Shown: piece after piece, positions 46,963 through 59,176 of the stretch | Numbering within the stretch: position 1 is the stretch's first letter | Layout: each line of letters begins with the position of its first letter | NCBI GenBank assembly: GCA_037576215.1 | Contig: JBANDB010000001.1 | Coordinates: 3,968,001-4,032,000 of the forward strand | Length of the DNA stretch: 64,000 bases | Direction: 5' to 3' | Origin: Armillaria gallica | Taxonomy: Eukaryota > Basidiomycota > Agaricomycetes > Agaricales > Physalacriaceae | The notes under the pieces: model-generated | Databases searched by the model: none | Told to the model about the DNA's origin: nothing | Seen by the model: only the letters and a program-made list of their open reading frames with translations | Translations under genes and position numbers: made by a program

Positions 46963-49900
46963 TGCGACGCTACAGGCCTCGCAAGGACGGACTCAGTCTT
47001 AGGAATATTTGCAATGTCAGGATAGAACAGTAGACGTTATATACCCTAAAGACGTACAATACAGATACCGCTTTACATATGCACTCGCACTACAAATAAT
47101 AATCGGAGGTTCTACATATTACAGTGCTACTTACAGGTCGAAACTAGATAAATCTCAAGATATTGTCTTCTTCGGCAATTGCCGCAAAGCTCACCTTCCA
47201 CAACGACAAAGAAATGTGACTCTTCACCCACGAAATATCGAAGGGTGTCAATTCTACGGCCAATAACCAAAAGAGCTTTTCATTTTTCAAAGTCGTCGTT
47301 ACACCTCAAGAGAACGACAGGCCTTCCCGTGCCAACTTCACTTTTTTGCCGCGGATAAACCTTTCGAACTCTAGGAAAATTGTCGCGGCAGAACGGGCCT
47401 CACCAACGGAGTCCAGAGTGGAGAGGGTGCATCCCTCGCATCGGTTCAACGGAATATCTTAGTCCGCGACGCTTGGCAGGGAGCTATGCCAGACATCCGA
47501 GATCCTTGCCCTTCGCATTCGCACTCGCATTCCATCACATTTTTTCTCTCTGGTGACAAAGAAAATTCTGACCGTTCTACCGGCCTGGAATTCGAAAGGT
47601 GTATCCGCAATGTTGTCTTGGATGGACTCTACGTCTTGGCGTACTTATGTCCTCTGCCTGTGTAGCCTTGTCAAAGCATGACAGACTTCATTTATTGAGC
47701 CTTGTTTCTCTGCTTTTTTTCTCTACGGGTCTCTTCAGCGATCACATCCATAGAACTGTCCTTGCCTCTCTACACCGTCAAACACTCTGAGCTATACGCC
47801 TTAGATAAACTGAAAAACACTTATCGGGGCCCCACCTAACATAGCTAACAGCTTGATTTCGGTCCTAACGTCGAGCTACAGATTTTCTTCAGAGGGTTTT
47901 ATCTTAAGACTCCCAGTTTTTAGAAGCGATATGTCCTGACTTCCCTACGACGGTTTCTTACCCTGAAGCCAAAAATCTTGGGCGCTTTCCGTGTGAAGGT
48001 AATAATGGTCTTTTCTACAACTTGACGACTCTGAAGGATCCTGGATATCATCCGCAATCTTTCAGTCTTCACCACATATATTACACAAACGCGCAAACGA
48101 GACCTGAATTACGTGGTATCGAAGGGAGGACACCACTGGGGCTGCTCGAGTGTTTAATTTTGTCTGTAGTTGGGAATATCTCGCGTCTCTTTCCCCCAAG
48201 GCGTAGGATACAAAAACAACTTCGTGCTAACAACTCCCTTGGCTCCTAGATAGTTACTTATAACCCACCTATCAGGTTCAACCTGTAGCTCGTCGTAATC
48301 GTCGAGGCCATGGGTTACTCTAGCCATACTCATTCAGTCGTTGGAGTTGTTGATAGACAATTCTGGTATTCACGGTTACACCTTGTACGAAGATGATGAT
48401 CTCGCCTGTGCCGTCCTCAACAAATTTCAAGCATACATGAAAGGGCAAAGTAGCTGCCATGAAGTTTTGTCTCAACCTCAGGGTTACAGGGTACTGAGAG
48501 CTGCCAACAACTATGCAAGTAGTCATTGGGTGCGTTATTGGTACTATCACGGAGCTGATACATCATTTTCTGTCATTGATCAACAATCCCAGTCATGCAG
48601 ATGCGGGGCTAACCAAGGAATGTCAGAAGTATGAAACTTCGAGCATTACGCTAGAATAAGAGGAGCTGGAGATTGAGACTACTAAGGTCGCTTCCGTATT
48701 GGATACGGCTGAACCGGAAATCTCTCCTTCAAGTTTTAAGGTTTTCCCATAAGGATGTTGGAGTTTTGGTTTTTGTGGGTTTGTGGGCGCAGTGTTTTAT
48801 ATCCTTAAGTAAGACCGACCCAGCAAGAACGGGCCTAGTTTGGGCCTAGTCGGGCGCGCCGCGCCACACTGAATGGCGTGAGAACATTTAGGTTTGCATG
48901 TGAAATTCAAACTCCGGTCGCTATATCCAACACTATCACTGGCCACCGTGACGAGCGTGAATCCATGTTGCAAAACGGTATCAATTCCTCTGCCCTGCCC
49001 TGTCCTTATCAAGGTTTCTCTAGATTTACCGCGCCAGCCGCGATCACGTGAATGACGCGGTATGGCATCTTGTGGCATCCCGTATCGTGTCACATCGAAA
49101 TGTTCCAGCAACAATGCGAAGGGACTGGGAATTCAGCCGAGGCACCATTCCTGAAGACGACATGTCTGTGGGATTTTCATCCAACTCAATGGAAAAGAAC
49201 CAGTTGCCGTACTGACTGACAGGATTGTTTCTGCGCTCTCGGTGTCAAAGAGAATGCCTGGTCACCATTCACTTTGTATCATCCGACACGCTACAGCGCA
49301 TTGTTTCGGTAGCATCGGATATGAACGTTTCACACCCGTCGCATATCTATTCTCGAATCGCAGTAGCGAGGTCGTGCAAAGCGTCGCAAATCCGAACAGT
49401 GCAGGTCCATCGGAGCGTCTCTGCTTTGAGATTCGCTGCCCGTCCGTATCGTGGGAGGGTCAGTCTAATACGTATAGCCCGAGCGCATTGAAGCCGCCTG
49501 TGAGGCGCAGGACGATTGCATAACGCACAGCCTTCCCGACTCACAATCCCCGGGACCCGCTGTTCCAAATGTCCGTCCGAAGAACTTACTCAGACAATGC
49601 CAACTCATTAGACTATCTCCTGGGTCGTCGAATGGTCCTATCTCTCCTCGCACCTCTTTCCTTGGGTACCTTTACTGGAGTGGCGAAGTCAACATTCCCA
49701 GTCCCATCTTCGTGACTCTCGATCGTCCACTATCCTTAGGACCACCTCACAACATTCCTGAGTATGACATAGGGGAAATTCCACACGGGTGTGCTTTCGA
49801 CGAACGTCGAAGTCGAGACGCAATTCACGGACATTATTTAAAAAATTGTCAGCTGTGTACAAAACTTGAATTCTGTACTGTGTGTGTTCGGTGTATTCAA

Positions 49901-50212
49901 ATAAAAGATAGGGTACCCGGCGGTACACCACTGGTGTATTTGACTATACAAACGCTTCCGGCGGCTTTATGGCCTCCAAGAACGATCGGGATTGGACTTC
50001 GGCTACGCTCTGGGCCTTGATATTATGTCTTTAGCTCTGAAAAGCTCAATATACATCTGGATCGGCTTTGAGGAGCGTTGAGGGTGCCTATCTTATCTAA
50101 CTGGGTCCAGACAAGCCGCGAAAAGTGGTTCGGCTACAACTGATACAAGTGCAGAGCACGTACTGCTAATTAATTCAATTGTGGGTACAAACGATTCATT
50201 GCAAGGTTTAAT
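46963..50212. other. 3.2-kb gene-poor stretch
   Basis: Only short unsupported frames on both strands (for example + 48341-48634 and + 49225-49491). No domain, tRNA-like cloverleaf, terminal repeat or transposase signature is visible. Scattered CGCACTCGCATTCC-type sequence near 47515 resembles the simple repeats at 44.87 kb and 51.52 kb. Confidence 0.4.
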
Positions 50213-50785
50213 TTAAGCCTCGACCCTTAGCTGCCTCCTCGTCTCCATCAAGGCCTGTCCGAGCAGGTTTAATCCCCACTGGTCCGTCTTATTCATCGCA
50301 TTTTTCTCTCCATATCCGATTCCCCATATTCGATCTCGAGGACTGGCTTCTACCAGAACCTTCTCGCCAGTTCCGAGTAACATCTCTTTCAGCTCGGGAT
50401 TCTGCTTAAATTTATGTAGGTTCCCTTCTAATACAATCCGAATTCGTTCGCGGTTCCAGATATCATCGTCAAAATTGGAGACTTTTCGGCCGAGAGACTT
50501 CACTGCTGCGAGGCCGGAAGTGAGAAGAACTTGCCGGGCAATCGGAATGTCATTGAACAGGAGTGCTTTTTGGAACATCATCCAATGCTCGGCCGTGGGG
50601 AATGTAAGCGTCTTGGTCTCGTCTGAGATATTTATTGAAAGGGTGAATGGAGATGGATACCATTGGCCAGCCCAGCCACTAGGAGTCATGTGGATATCCA
50701 TAAACAATGTGAATCCCATATTAAGGACGTACTTGGGCTGTTCTGGCTTCCAAAAGAATACATGGTCATCTTTGGTGAGCGGCAT
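50213..50785 (-). CDS. NADAR domain protein (YbiA/COG3236-like)
   Basis: NADAR proteins (YbiA type) hydrolyse the N-glycosidic bond of early riboflavin intermediates or, in other branches, act in ADP-ribose metabolism. The start MPLTKDDHVFFWKPEQ is at 50785. A 53-nt intron (GTACGT donor, CCTAG acceptor, within 50675-50735) is needed to give the family motif KPEQPNGWAGQWYPSPFTL; without it an odd 18-residue insertion appears. Conserved segments follow: FPTAEHWMMFQKALLFNDIP, ARQVLLTSGLAAVKSLGRKV, NLHKFKQNPELKEMLLGTGE, KVLVEASPRDRIWGIGYGEK (with the family's EASP...WGIG) and NLLGQALMETRRQLR at the C-terminus. About 170 residues, full length. Confidence 0.9.
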   Translation of the reverse strand: MPLTKDDHVFFWKPEQPKYVLNMGFTLFMDIHMTPSGWAGQWYPSPFTLSINISDETKTLTFPTAEHWMMFQKALLFNDIPIARQVLLTSGLAAVKSLGRKVSNFDDDIWNRERIRIVLEGNLHKFKQNPELKEMLLGTGEKVLVEASPRDRIWGIGYGEKNAMNKTDQWGLNLLGQALMETRRQLRVEA

Positions 50786-51797
50786 TCTTTGTGCGAATGC
50801 GTTTCGAGGATATTGATTCGGGCCTTTTTGGTGTAAGGGAGAGGTCTTTTAACGATGTCAATCCCGGAAAAGTCACGGTGACTCAGATTTGACAACAATC
50901 TGAATGGGGCTGTGGCTAATTCGACCCATCATTCAGGCGTTCACAATCCATGATATATGAGTCCGTAAGTTACGGTATTAATGTCTGTCTCTTATCGCCC
51001 AAGTGAGATAACAGCCATTATACTTGTGACATAGGAATAAAACTTGTCGGCTTTCGCAGATCACAATTAATTTGATGCGCCACAAATTTCAAGTCGACAA
51101 ATGCAGTCTCGCTTCCTATTCTTGCGGTACCGATTGCACACTTCTCCCACAACATTTCTCCCACATGATATGAGTCCCGAGTTCGAATCATCAGCTATTA
51201 TCAGGCTGGGTCTCAGGACGAATTCTCAAAAGGGTCCGGGGCACTGGCCCGATGGTTCCACACGGCGCGTAGTGAGGCTTTCTGATTTATCGGAACATTG
51301 GGTCCTAGCTATTGGTGCCGGCGCGCCATTCACAAGCTTACGCGTCGTACGCGTTAGGCAGCAGAATCCGTTACCGACCCTTCCCTGACCGTCCATTGAT
51401 CAAATGGAACCCGACATTTTTTCCGAGCTACATTATACAGACCACTATCTGGGCTCTGCACACGTTCAACCATGTGCCCCTTTAACCCGCTGGGGTCGGA
51501 CTAATAGGGGAACTCTTGGGCTCTCCGACTCGGACTCGGGCTCTAAACTTACTCGACCCACACTCGAAGGATTATGTCTTACATTTCATTCATTTTTCCC
51601 TACACAAGAGGGTGGAAGGCGGTGGTGCCGCGGGCAATTGAATGTGTTTCACAAGTCAAAAAACCGACCCTCGGGTGCAACCTAAATCCAGAAACCAGCT
51701 CAATTCAAATTATCAACAGCCGATCATGTACCATGGGAGCTTATGATTTGACCGGGCCCTCTTGCGGCCCTCCTTAGCGTGTTTGCTTTTTCCCTTC
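50786..51797. other. Divergent spacer between the NADAR and G-alpha genes
   Basis: About 1 kb. GACTCGGACTCGGG simple sequence lies at about 51523-51545. No gene is supported. Confidence 0.35.
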
Positions 51798-53882
51798 ATG
51801 CCTAGTATTGCGACAATTGTGCGTACCTCGACAGACGGCGGACCTTGGCCACCGCCCAATCCACCAGACGCCAGTGAAGAAGAACGTTTGGCGCGCCTGG
51901 AGAGGGAGCGGGAGGCACAGAAGGTCAGCGATGCTATAGACCGTGCCATCAGCATCGAGAAGGAGCAGAGGAAGAAACAGAATGGAGTAAAGTTGCTTTT
52001 ACTTGGTACGTTGCCTCTGCGCTTTAGTTGGAGCACGCTCTTTCTGACTGAGAATGTACATGCAGGTCAAGCAGAATCTGGAAAGTCTACTGTCTTGAAG
52101 AACTTCCAGCTACGGTTCGCGCCCAAAACTTTTCAGGCCGAGGTGAGCAGCTACCCTCTTCGCATATTTAAACTCGTTGCTCATCAAGGCTATACCTTAG
52201 GCTGAGCTATGGCGACCAATTATACATCTGAACCTGGTCCGTTCTGTCAACTTCATATTAGACCTTCTGTCATCCGAAAGACCGACCAGTTCACCGCCCT
52301 CCACTGTCCCCTTCCTCTGAACTCGATAACCTGCGACGAATACGGTTCAGTCTGCGGCCGCTGAAGCAAGTCGAGGACTCTTTGACGCATCGTATATCCG
52401 GTTCCTTATTCCTCCCAGTCGTTAGCGGCGACGAACTGAAGGAATTCCCCCGATATCACCCTGCCAAAGCGTCCGAAGTCTCTGTACGATCTGGTTCGGG
52501 CTGGATGGGATTCATGAAACTTCGGAGACCAGCCGATTCCTACCCTGGCCGGTCTGCACATGATAAGATGGAGGACGAACAGGACAGGCGGATATTAGAA
52601 GCCTGCGTGGATGATATTCAGGCCTTATGGAGGGCAAGGGAGGTGCAATGTTGCTTAGAGGAGAGAGATATATCATTGGTCCACCAGCCGGGCTTGTGAG
52701 TGCTCCATTACTCGGGATCATAACAGCGGCATTAACACATGGTACTTTCCCCGCAGCTTCCTAGAAGACGTCGGAAGGATATCAAAACAGAATTATGTTC
52801 CTACTTCTCGCGAGTCGCTTGGTCAAACACAAAGTGATAGCGTGGCTAACTAGCATTGTAGAAGATATACTACGGGCAAGAGTAAAAACAATAGGGCCCG
52901 AGGAGCATCGTATACCAATGGACACAGGTGTGTATGGGTGTCATGATCATCAAGATTCCCTTCGCTGATTCAGGGTCGAGGTGTTTTTCCACCGGGCCCG
53001 GAAGGGAAGCACTGGATAATATACGACGTTGGAGGCAGCCGGAGTCAGCGAGGTCGATATTTTCATCGTTTCCCCTTAATAGTATTAACACGTTTCTTTC
53101 ATTAGCGAAGTGGGCGCAGTTCTTCGATGATGGTACGTCGCCTTACTTTTGGGCCTCGGCACGGTGATACTGACCGCATGGGTCTTTAGTCACGGCGATT
53201 ATTTTTCTAGCACCTATATCAGGTCCGGACGGATTCGTTCCCATAGCACCGTTTGGTTAGCTAAAGTATTCAACAGCCTTCAATCAGGTCTTGGCTGAAG
53301 ATGCTAGTGTAAACCGGCTGGTAAGTCCGTGCGGGATCCTTAGGAATCTCAATGCTGAAGGTCTACTTCAGGCGGATTCATTCAAACTGTGGAAAATGAT
53401 ATGCAGCAATAAACTGCTCGCCTCGGTGGACTTGATCTTGTTCTTGAACAAGATGGATATACTCGAAGCAAATCTCGACTCTGGCGTACAGTTCAGCAAA
53501 TACGTGCCAAATTACAAAGACAGGCCAAATGAAGCTAATCATGTCTCCAAATGTACGTAACATTTCTGCTGTCCTTGAACTAGATCCTGATGGGCCGTAT
53601 CCCAATAGATCTACTGGATGTGTTTACGGCGATGCACAACCAGACAACTCCAAAGAAACGGAAGGTTCACGCGCATCTGACGTGTGCAATAGTACGTAGT
53701 AGATTCCCCTTCAGCCGGATTCCTCCCTGAGTATCTCAATGTGACAGGACACTGAATCTACATCTTTGGTTATCACACAAGGTACGGACGTTGTCATTAT
53801 CTGCGAGGCTTTTGGTTGACTGGCCTAAGTAGTCCAAGAAGTCATACTCGTCAAGACATTGGCACAAACGAATATTTTATAA
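51798..53882 (+). CDS. Heterotrimeric G-protein alpha subunit, alpha-4-like, atypical switch II
   Basis: GTP-binding signal transducer coupled to receptors. The start MPSIATIVRTSTDGGPWPPP has no Gly2 or Cys for myristoylation/palmitoylation. It continues SEEERLARLEREREAQKVSD, KKQNGVKLLLLG and, after an intron, QAESGKSTVLKNFQ (P-loop GxxxSGKST). The helical domain is enlarged by a Ser/Pro/Arg-rich stretch (about 52270-52560) before DDIQALWRAREVQCCLEERD. Then YVPTSRESLEDILRARVKTI (switch I, RVKTIG), EGKHWIIYDVGGSRSQR (switch II), FFDDVTAIIFLAPISAFNQV, LILFLNKMDILEANL (NKxD) and LTCAIDTES (TCAT-like). It ends VILVKTLAQTNIL. The catalytic Gln of DVGGQ is Ser here, and the acceptor Asp in NKMD is kept. 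About eight introns. Confidence 0.9.
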
Positions 53883-54204
53883 AGATTTATCCGGTTATTT
53901 ATCCATTTATCCATATATCTCATGGCTTTGCTTGCTTGTTTCCATCTGCTCAAATACTTTACCTCTACTGTATATTATGATCTTTCTGTAGAACTACATC
54001 TGTTGCATCGTAATTGACGTGTCGTTGTCCGGATCCATTCACGAGGCAAGGCGGGACTTGTGATTCTGAACAAAGTCCCCACCTTATAAGTGATCGACGT
54101 TCTAGATTCATCACGTGTATGACGTACATCTAGTGCATGCGTCTTCTGAACTTCGTATCATACCACCACCACCTCTCGCTTCCTTGTCTCTTCCTTTGCT
54201 TAAG
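53883..54204 (+). promoter_or_regulatory. Upstream region of PMP3 copy 2
   Basis: A TTTATCC unit is repeated (about 53884-53918). TGACGTA at 54120-54126, 79-85 bp before the ATG, matches the site upstream of PMP3 copy 1. CACGTG is adjacent (54113-54118). Confidence 0.4.
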
Positions 54205-54731
54205 ATGCCTGTCAAGTCCTCAGATATCCTTCTTATTATTGTCAGAAACGCATTTTATGTCTTGGCTGGCTGCATCTGATGGCTTTTGTTCTTGTGAATT
54301 CTGAAATATCTAGGTTGCTATCCTTTTTCCGCCTGCAGCTGCCTTCTTCGTATCTGGCTGTGGTGCTGACCTTCTCATCAACTTCCTCTTGACTCTGTGA
54401 GTGATATTTGTTACAACTTACTCCTCAGACTGATTGAGGTGTGAACAGCATCGGCGCTTTCCCTGGCCACATTGTAAGCACAGCCATGTGTTGAGTGCGT
54501 TGCATTAAGACTAATGCACTCACAGCACGCATTCTGGCTCATTTACAAGAAGATCAAGGCGGAAGAGCTGTATGGTCCAGGAGGTTACGAATGTCCGTAA
54601 TGCGTTTTTAGCCCCGCAGCAGATACTGATTTAGTTTATCTTGCTTAGATGTGGGATACGGTGACTATCAGCCTGTCCTCAACTCTGCACCATATCAAGC
54701 GCCTCCTTCCTATGGCGCCACAAACGCATAA
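54205..54731 (+). CDS. PMP3: Plasma membrane proteolipid 3 family protein (UPF0057), copy 2
   Basis: Second PMP3/RCI2-type proteolipid. Exons: MPVKSSDILLII, VAILFPPAAAFFVSGCGADL, LINFLLTLIGAFPGHIHAFW and LIYKKIKAEELYGPGGYE, then YVGYGDYQPVLNSAPYQAPP with SYGATNA. The first two introns fall at the same positions as in copy 1 (after LLII, inside LTL). An extra intron occurs inside GHIHAFW. The tail repeats the PPSYGAT ending of copy 1 (PPPNYGATQ). The two copies are about 60% identical by eye, so the duplication is old. It is not in tandem: copy 1 is 31 kb away. Confidence 0.95.
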
Positions 54732-55451
54732 ACATTGCTTGATGTTACCGTAGATATCCCATGAATTCCCGGAGCATAATTGGTTTGATAATTGTCCGTA
54801 TATGTATATGCGATAGTACTGGTTTACCACATTCTGCGCATCTGCTTCAGCTCCGTGTTTTTGTGGTCGATGATTACTGACCCAACAACTGATTACTTTT
54901 TGGTTAACAAGGATACTCTGCCGATATCTGGACTCGTTGCTCTGTCAGTATTCGGTCACTGAGCTTCCCGAATATCATCACCGCCTCTGTTGATATTCAT
55001 AGTGGTGTGTGAGATGATTATTAATCGGTGTTTGAGGCAATGCACCTCTCAGTTGTTCAAAACATTTGCTTAGCATTTGGTTGTCCAGGACGGCATGTAC
55101 TGTGTGAGGATTTTGGGCGGTGAGAGTGTGTGTTTGTGGTACCATTATTCTGTAAGATGTCCTATCAACATCTATATCGTGGCACCATCGCGTCGCTTTG
55201 TTACATCTATTAAGAACAACGATGGATCGTCAAACTGATGCATTATATTATTTATTGTTCCGCAGTCAGCGAGAGATTGGCGGCAAATAATTATAATGTT
55301 CGAGTTTGGAAATAGGGGCATATTTTATCTTTTTTTGGAAGAGCGGGGGAAACAATCACAAATCACGGCTTGTGCAGCGACCATCACCTCCTCTTATAAT
55401 CTCCTCCTTCCTGTACGTCCGGATTCAAGAAATTGTAATCTATCGACATCC
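54732..55451. other. Intergenic region upstream of the LARP gene
   Basis: No gene is supported. An upstream open stretch joined in frame to the LARP gene (55296-55451) has no convincing protein character, so the ATG at 55452 (CATCCATGGCG) is preferred as the start. Confidence 0.4.
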
Positions 55452-58355
55452 ATGGCGACCCCTTCAAGGCTCTCGTATGCCGATCTCGCCAGGAAAGCCC
55501 AAAATATTCGCTCACCAAACGATGTTCAGCGAGCAACTACAAGCAGTGCTTCGTCGACCTCGACAGTCTCTACTTCTTTCTCCAAATCCAACTCAAACTC
55601 AACGACACCAAGCTCATCTGTTATCCTGGGAACAAGGCCGCCTTCGCCTTCACTCGATACCACTGACGCGAAAGTGCCGGTTGTAAATGTCTGGAACGTC
55701 CGCAAGGAGCAAATGACGGCTTCGCGAACGACAACTCTTATGACATCGATACCAACCTTTCTGGATGACGAAGACCCATTTGTGGTTCGAATGCCACTGC
55801 GGCCATCACCAGACGATGGCGACAGCTGGCCAGAGGTGGGAAAATTGGCGTCGAATCAGAGCAGCTCGACGAATGGTACGTATTGAGTTCCAACTAGTGC
55901 TTATAGGTCATCATGAAATATCCTATAGGTGAGGACGAGTCGCAGTCGGGAACAAGTGAGCCGACACGATATATCCATACTGTTGGCGAACCGCCAAGGT
56001 CAACGACAAAAAGTACGCGTGGCCTGGGATTCATACCTGTGTCATTTTTCCTGATATCTTTGTCATTTTGTATCACAGGCGAAAAGACAAAATGGATCGC
56101 AATATCTGCTGAGGAGCTGCAAGCCGCCGCCGATGCTGCACGCCGTGCCACCTCTCATTCCAAGTCTGACTCCCGTTCACGACATCCTTCACATTCCAAT
56201 TCAGTAAGAAATACCCCAAGCGGCTCCCAGAGTCGGAATCAGTCTCGCATCCACAGTCAGGACTCAAGCCCAAGACTACCTAGAGGGAGGCGATTGCCGG
56301 AGGAGGAATTAGAAGCACCTCACGGTCATCTCCGCAAGTTCAAACACAAAATCTGACCTCACCCTATTCCTTTTCACCGCAGCCTGCAGTCAATCCACCG
56401 TACTATCCTTATCACAGCCCTTCGCATCAGCAGCATCTACCCCTGCCGTCACCATATCCCATGTATCCGCCGCCACCGCCTCAGCCATACTTGTATTGGA
56501 ACGGCTACCACACATCGGGATCTGGTCATCATACGCCAGAATATGGAGGATATCCTTACCCCCCTCCCCAACCATTCCCTTCTCAAGTCCTCCAGCCTCC
56601 TCCACAAACAGAAATCGAACCTCAGCCACATCAACCGCCGAACGGCACGCCGTCGACCGACCACCCCCCGAATACCACCGCTGCGACGAAACCCCCACGA
56701 CCGGAAGATTCCGAGGCTGTTGCCGGACCCGCACTAGGGCGCGAAGGAACCGAATCATCGCGAAAAGTGGTATTTGGGAGTGTTGGCATGCCAGGTAGCA
56801 GTCAGGCGCCGAGTCCCGCTCCGCCTTCGACCGATTGTGCAGTTGCACGTGAACTGGAGAGAGCTTTTAGCGGCTTCTCAATTGGTGTCAAAAAAGGACA
56901 AACGAAGCAGGCGTCATAGATCCTACAGAGAAAAAGTGGGAATTCGGAACAACAGGCTCGATAATGAAAGACGACCAAGTTACGCGGGAAGAGAGTATTG
57001 AGGAGGTTGGTAAAAACGGATACGGGAGGGAGCAATACCCGTCCCATCCGCCGTTATCTGCCCTTGAGATTCCGCAATTCGGGATGTCTCCGATAATGAA
57101 CGGACCGACGCCGAATAGTGTTGAGGTTCCAGTGGACGCGTACCAGCAGCAGCACCATCACACGCAGTCAATAATGTCGCCCGTCGAGATCGATAGGGCG
57201 AATCACACGGACGAAGACTGGGCAGTCAAGGACTTTGGGTTCGGGTTTGGTCATGCCAGTGGGAGTGGTTTCGCAGTGCGCACGACGAGAGAGGAGAGAT
57301 TGCGAAGGGAAAATGAGCGCGCGCGCGAAAATAAACTTCGGGAAAAGGAAAGAGAGAACGAAAATGGTATCATAACCGGCGGCATCAATGGAAACGGGAC
57401 TGGCGATAGCTGGAGCGAAAATGGGAACCTGCAAGAGCGATCACCGTATACTCCTCGAGGAAAGCGTGGCGGGTTCTTCGGTGGCCACAATAACGGTTTT
57501 GACAGAGGGTACTTTAATGGTGAGAGGAGAGGACGAGGATGGAGAGGGAGAGGACGAGGCGCTTGGAGAGGACTTCAGCGTGGCGGCGCACAGACGGCTG
57601 GTTATTCTCCTCAGCAGCAGCACTTCGTCCCTCAGTTTGCTAACAATGTGGGTGACGGGTTGGGGTACGGCGATGGATATTATCATGTGCATGGGCATAT
57701 GTACCCTCCGCTTCCACCCCCTCAGCCGCAATACTTCGATACTGGGTATGATGGGTATCAGAATGGTATCATTCAACCGCATCAGCACCACCAAGATCCG
57801 AGTATGCATGGCCTGCCGCCGCCTCTGCCTATGGGTAGTGCGCCGGTGCAACCACATAGCCCAAATGCGCCACCACTGCCGACCCCTGTGACGGCGATCA
57901 CATTTCCACTCGATTCTACAAGATGGTACCTGCTTGGACAGCTCGAATATTATCTGAGCATGCAGAATATGGCTCAGGACTTATATTTGCGGCGGCAGGT
58001 GAATGCGTATTATCAAACTTTCGATCATGTTCTCACTTGTATATTGCTTTAGATGGATGCGCAAGGATGGATACCGATATCACTCATTGCCTCGTTCAAT
58101 CGTGTCAGGCAAATAACAGGTGGTATCGACAATGGGATTGTGAGAGATGTGCTCACCCTTTCTACGATGGTAGAGCTAAATGCGGCTGGGGACTACGTGA
58201 GAATGATTGGATGGGAACAGTTCTTGTTACCGGATGCAAAAGAGAGTGCTATCAGCGTAGACAGGTTGGAGCACCGAGTTGAAGTAGACTCTGAAGATGC
58301 GAAGGAAGAGGAGGAGGAGGAGGAAGACGATGTTGTTTTCGTTATGGGAAGTTAG
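55452..58355 (+). CDS. La-related protein (LARP, HTH La-type RNA-binding)
   Basis: RNA-binding translation/mRNA-stability factor of the LARP1/Sro9 type. It starts MATPSRLSYADLARKAQNIR. The first ~700 residues are Ser/Pro/Gln/Arg-rich and disordered, including an RG-rich RNA-binding patch (RRGRGWRGRGRGAWRGLQRG) at about 57530-57590. The La motif is near the C-terminus: DSTRWYLLGQLEYYLSMQNM, AQDLYLRRQMDAQGWIPISL (joined across an intron at about 57998-58052), IASFNRVRQITGG, NGIVRDVLTLSTMVEL and YVRMIGWEQFLLP. The tail is polyglutamate (EEEEEEEDDVV). An 80-nt intron at 56204-56283 restores the frame. At about 56888-56922 only a 35-nt GT-AG intron or a frameshift in an A6 run joins the two halves. 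Introns also occur near 55875 and 56010. No RRM is seen. Confidence 0.88.
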
Positions 58356-59176
58356 ACGTCAAGCTGGGACTCACCCCTTCACTCTACGATGCGGTCGCTC
58401 CCATCTATTATGGTTTTTCATTCGTCGATTCGTTCCTAACTATACCCCTACGGCGAGCTTTCTTTTTGGTTCCAGGGGCCTGTAACTTACTCACCTTTGC
58501 TGTTCGGCTGTGAAGCTTGATCTTGTTGTACGTGTTCCTTTGAGATTTTCTTTCGTGTTTTATATTTTTCGCTGCGCATATTTTTCCAACCAACCTAGCA
58601 TATACACTTATACATACAACCACTTGCATCAATATCAATATCACACATACGCTTTGGAACGTTATAATCTTCTGGCCTTGGTGAGCAGGTCTGGTTCAAC
58701 AGAGGGTGGGATGATTGGGGTTTCTTGGTTTGCTTATTAGGAATGGAGAGGTTGGAAGAAGTTGACGGTTTGGGTTCGGTCGATTCCGGAGATTGTGGTG
58801 GGAAAGGGTCAGCATCGGGGAAAGCATCCAGACTAACCGCGCTGTTTCCTCGATGCTGGATGCATATTTGAAGGGGAAGGTAAACACGTAGCATGCATAA
58901 AGCATTCAATACGACTTCAATACGATGCAACTTGAAGGAGTCATCATTGGTACCACTTGGGAGAAGAAACAATTTTCGCCGGTATAGTCAAGTACCGTAG
59001 CACCTTGCGTTCTATGGTTTTTTAAATTATTCAAGATATAAGCGCATTCCCCAAAAATTGATCGATATATGTTGTATCTGTACAAGTACAAATAAGCTTG
59101 TAAATCTGTGGGAGTTTCTATATTGTAATGCGACTAGGAAAGGGTGTAATTGACACCTTCCAATATCTTGGAAGCT
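58356..59176. other. Convergent intergenic spacer
   Basis: Between the 3' ends of the LARP gene and the unknown gene on -. A minus-strand frame (58595-58972) is open but unrecognised and lies across the AT-rich 3' UTR-like region. Confidence 0.35.

Noticed and set aside
51180..51200. GAGTTCGAATC sequence resembling a tRNA T-arm
   Set aside because: No matching acceptor stem, D-arm or anticodon arm could be built around it.
52928..53167. Alternative frame through the G-alpha switch II exon
   Set aside because: It destroys the DVGG and preceding WIIY motifs, so the frame that keeps them was used.
57441..57857. Minus-strand 138-codon frame over the LARP gene
   Set aside because: Antisense to the RG-rich repeat; no recognised domain.
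57388..57891. Long alternative-frame open reading frame on + within the LARP gene
   Set aside because: The Gly/Arg-rich and La-motif frame is the conserved one; this frame arises from low-complexity GA-rich codons.
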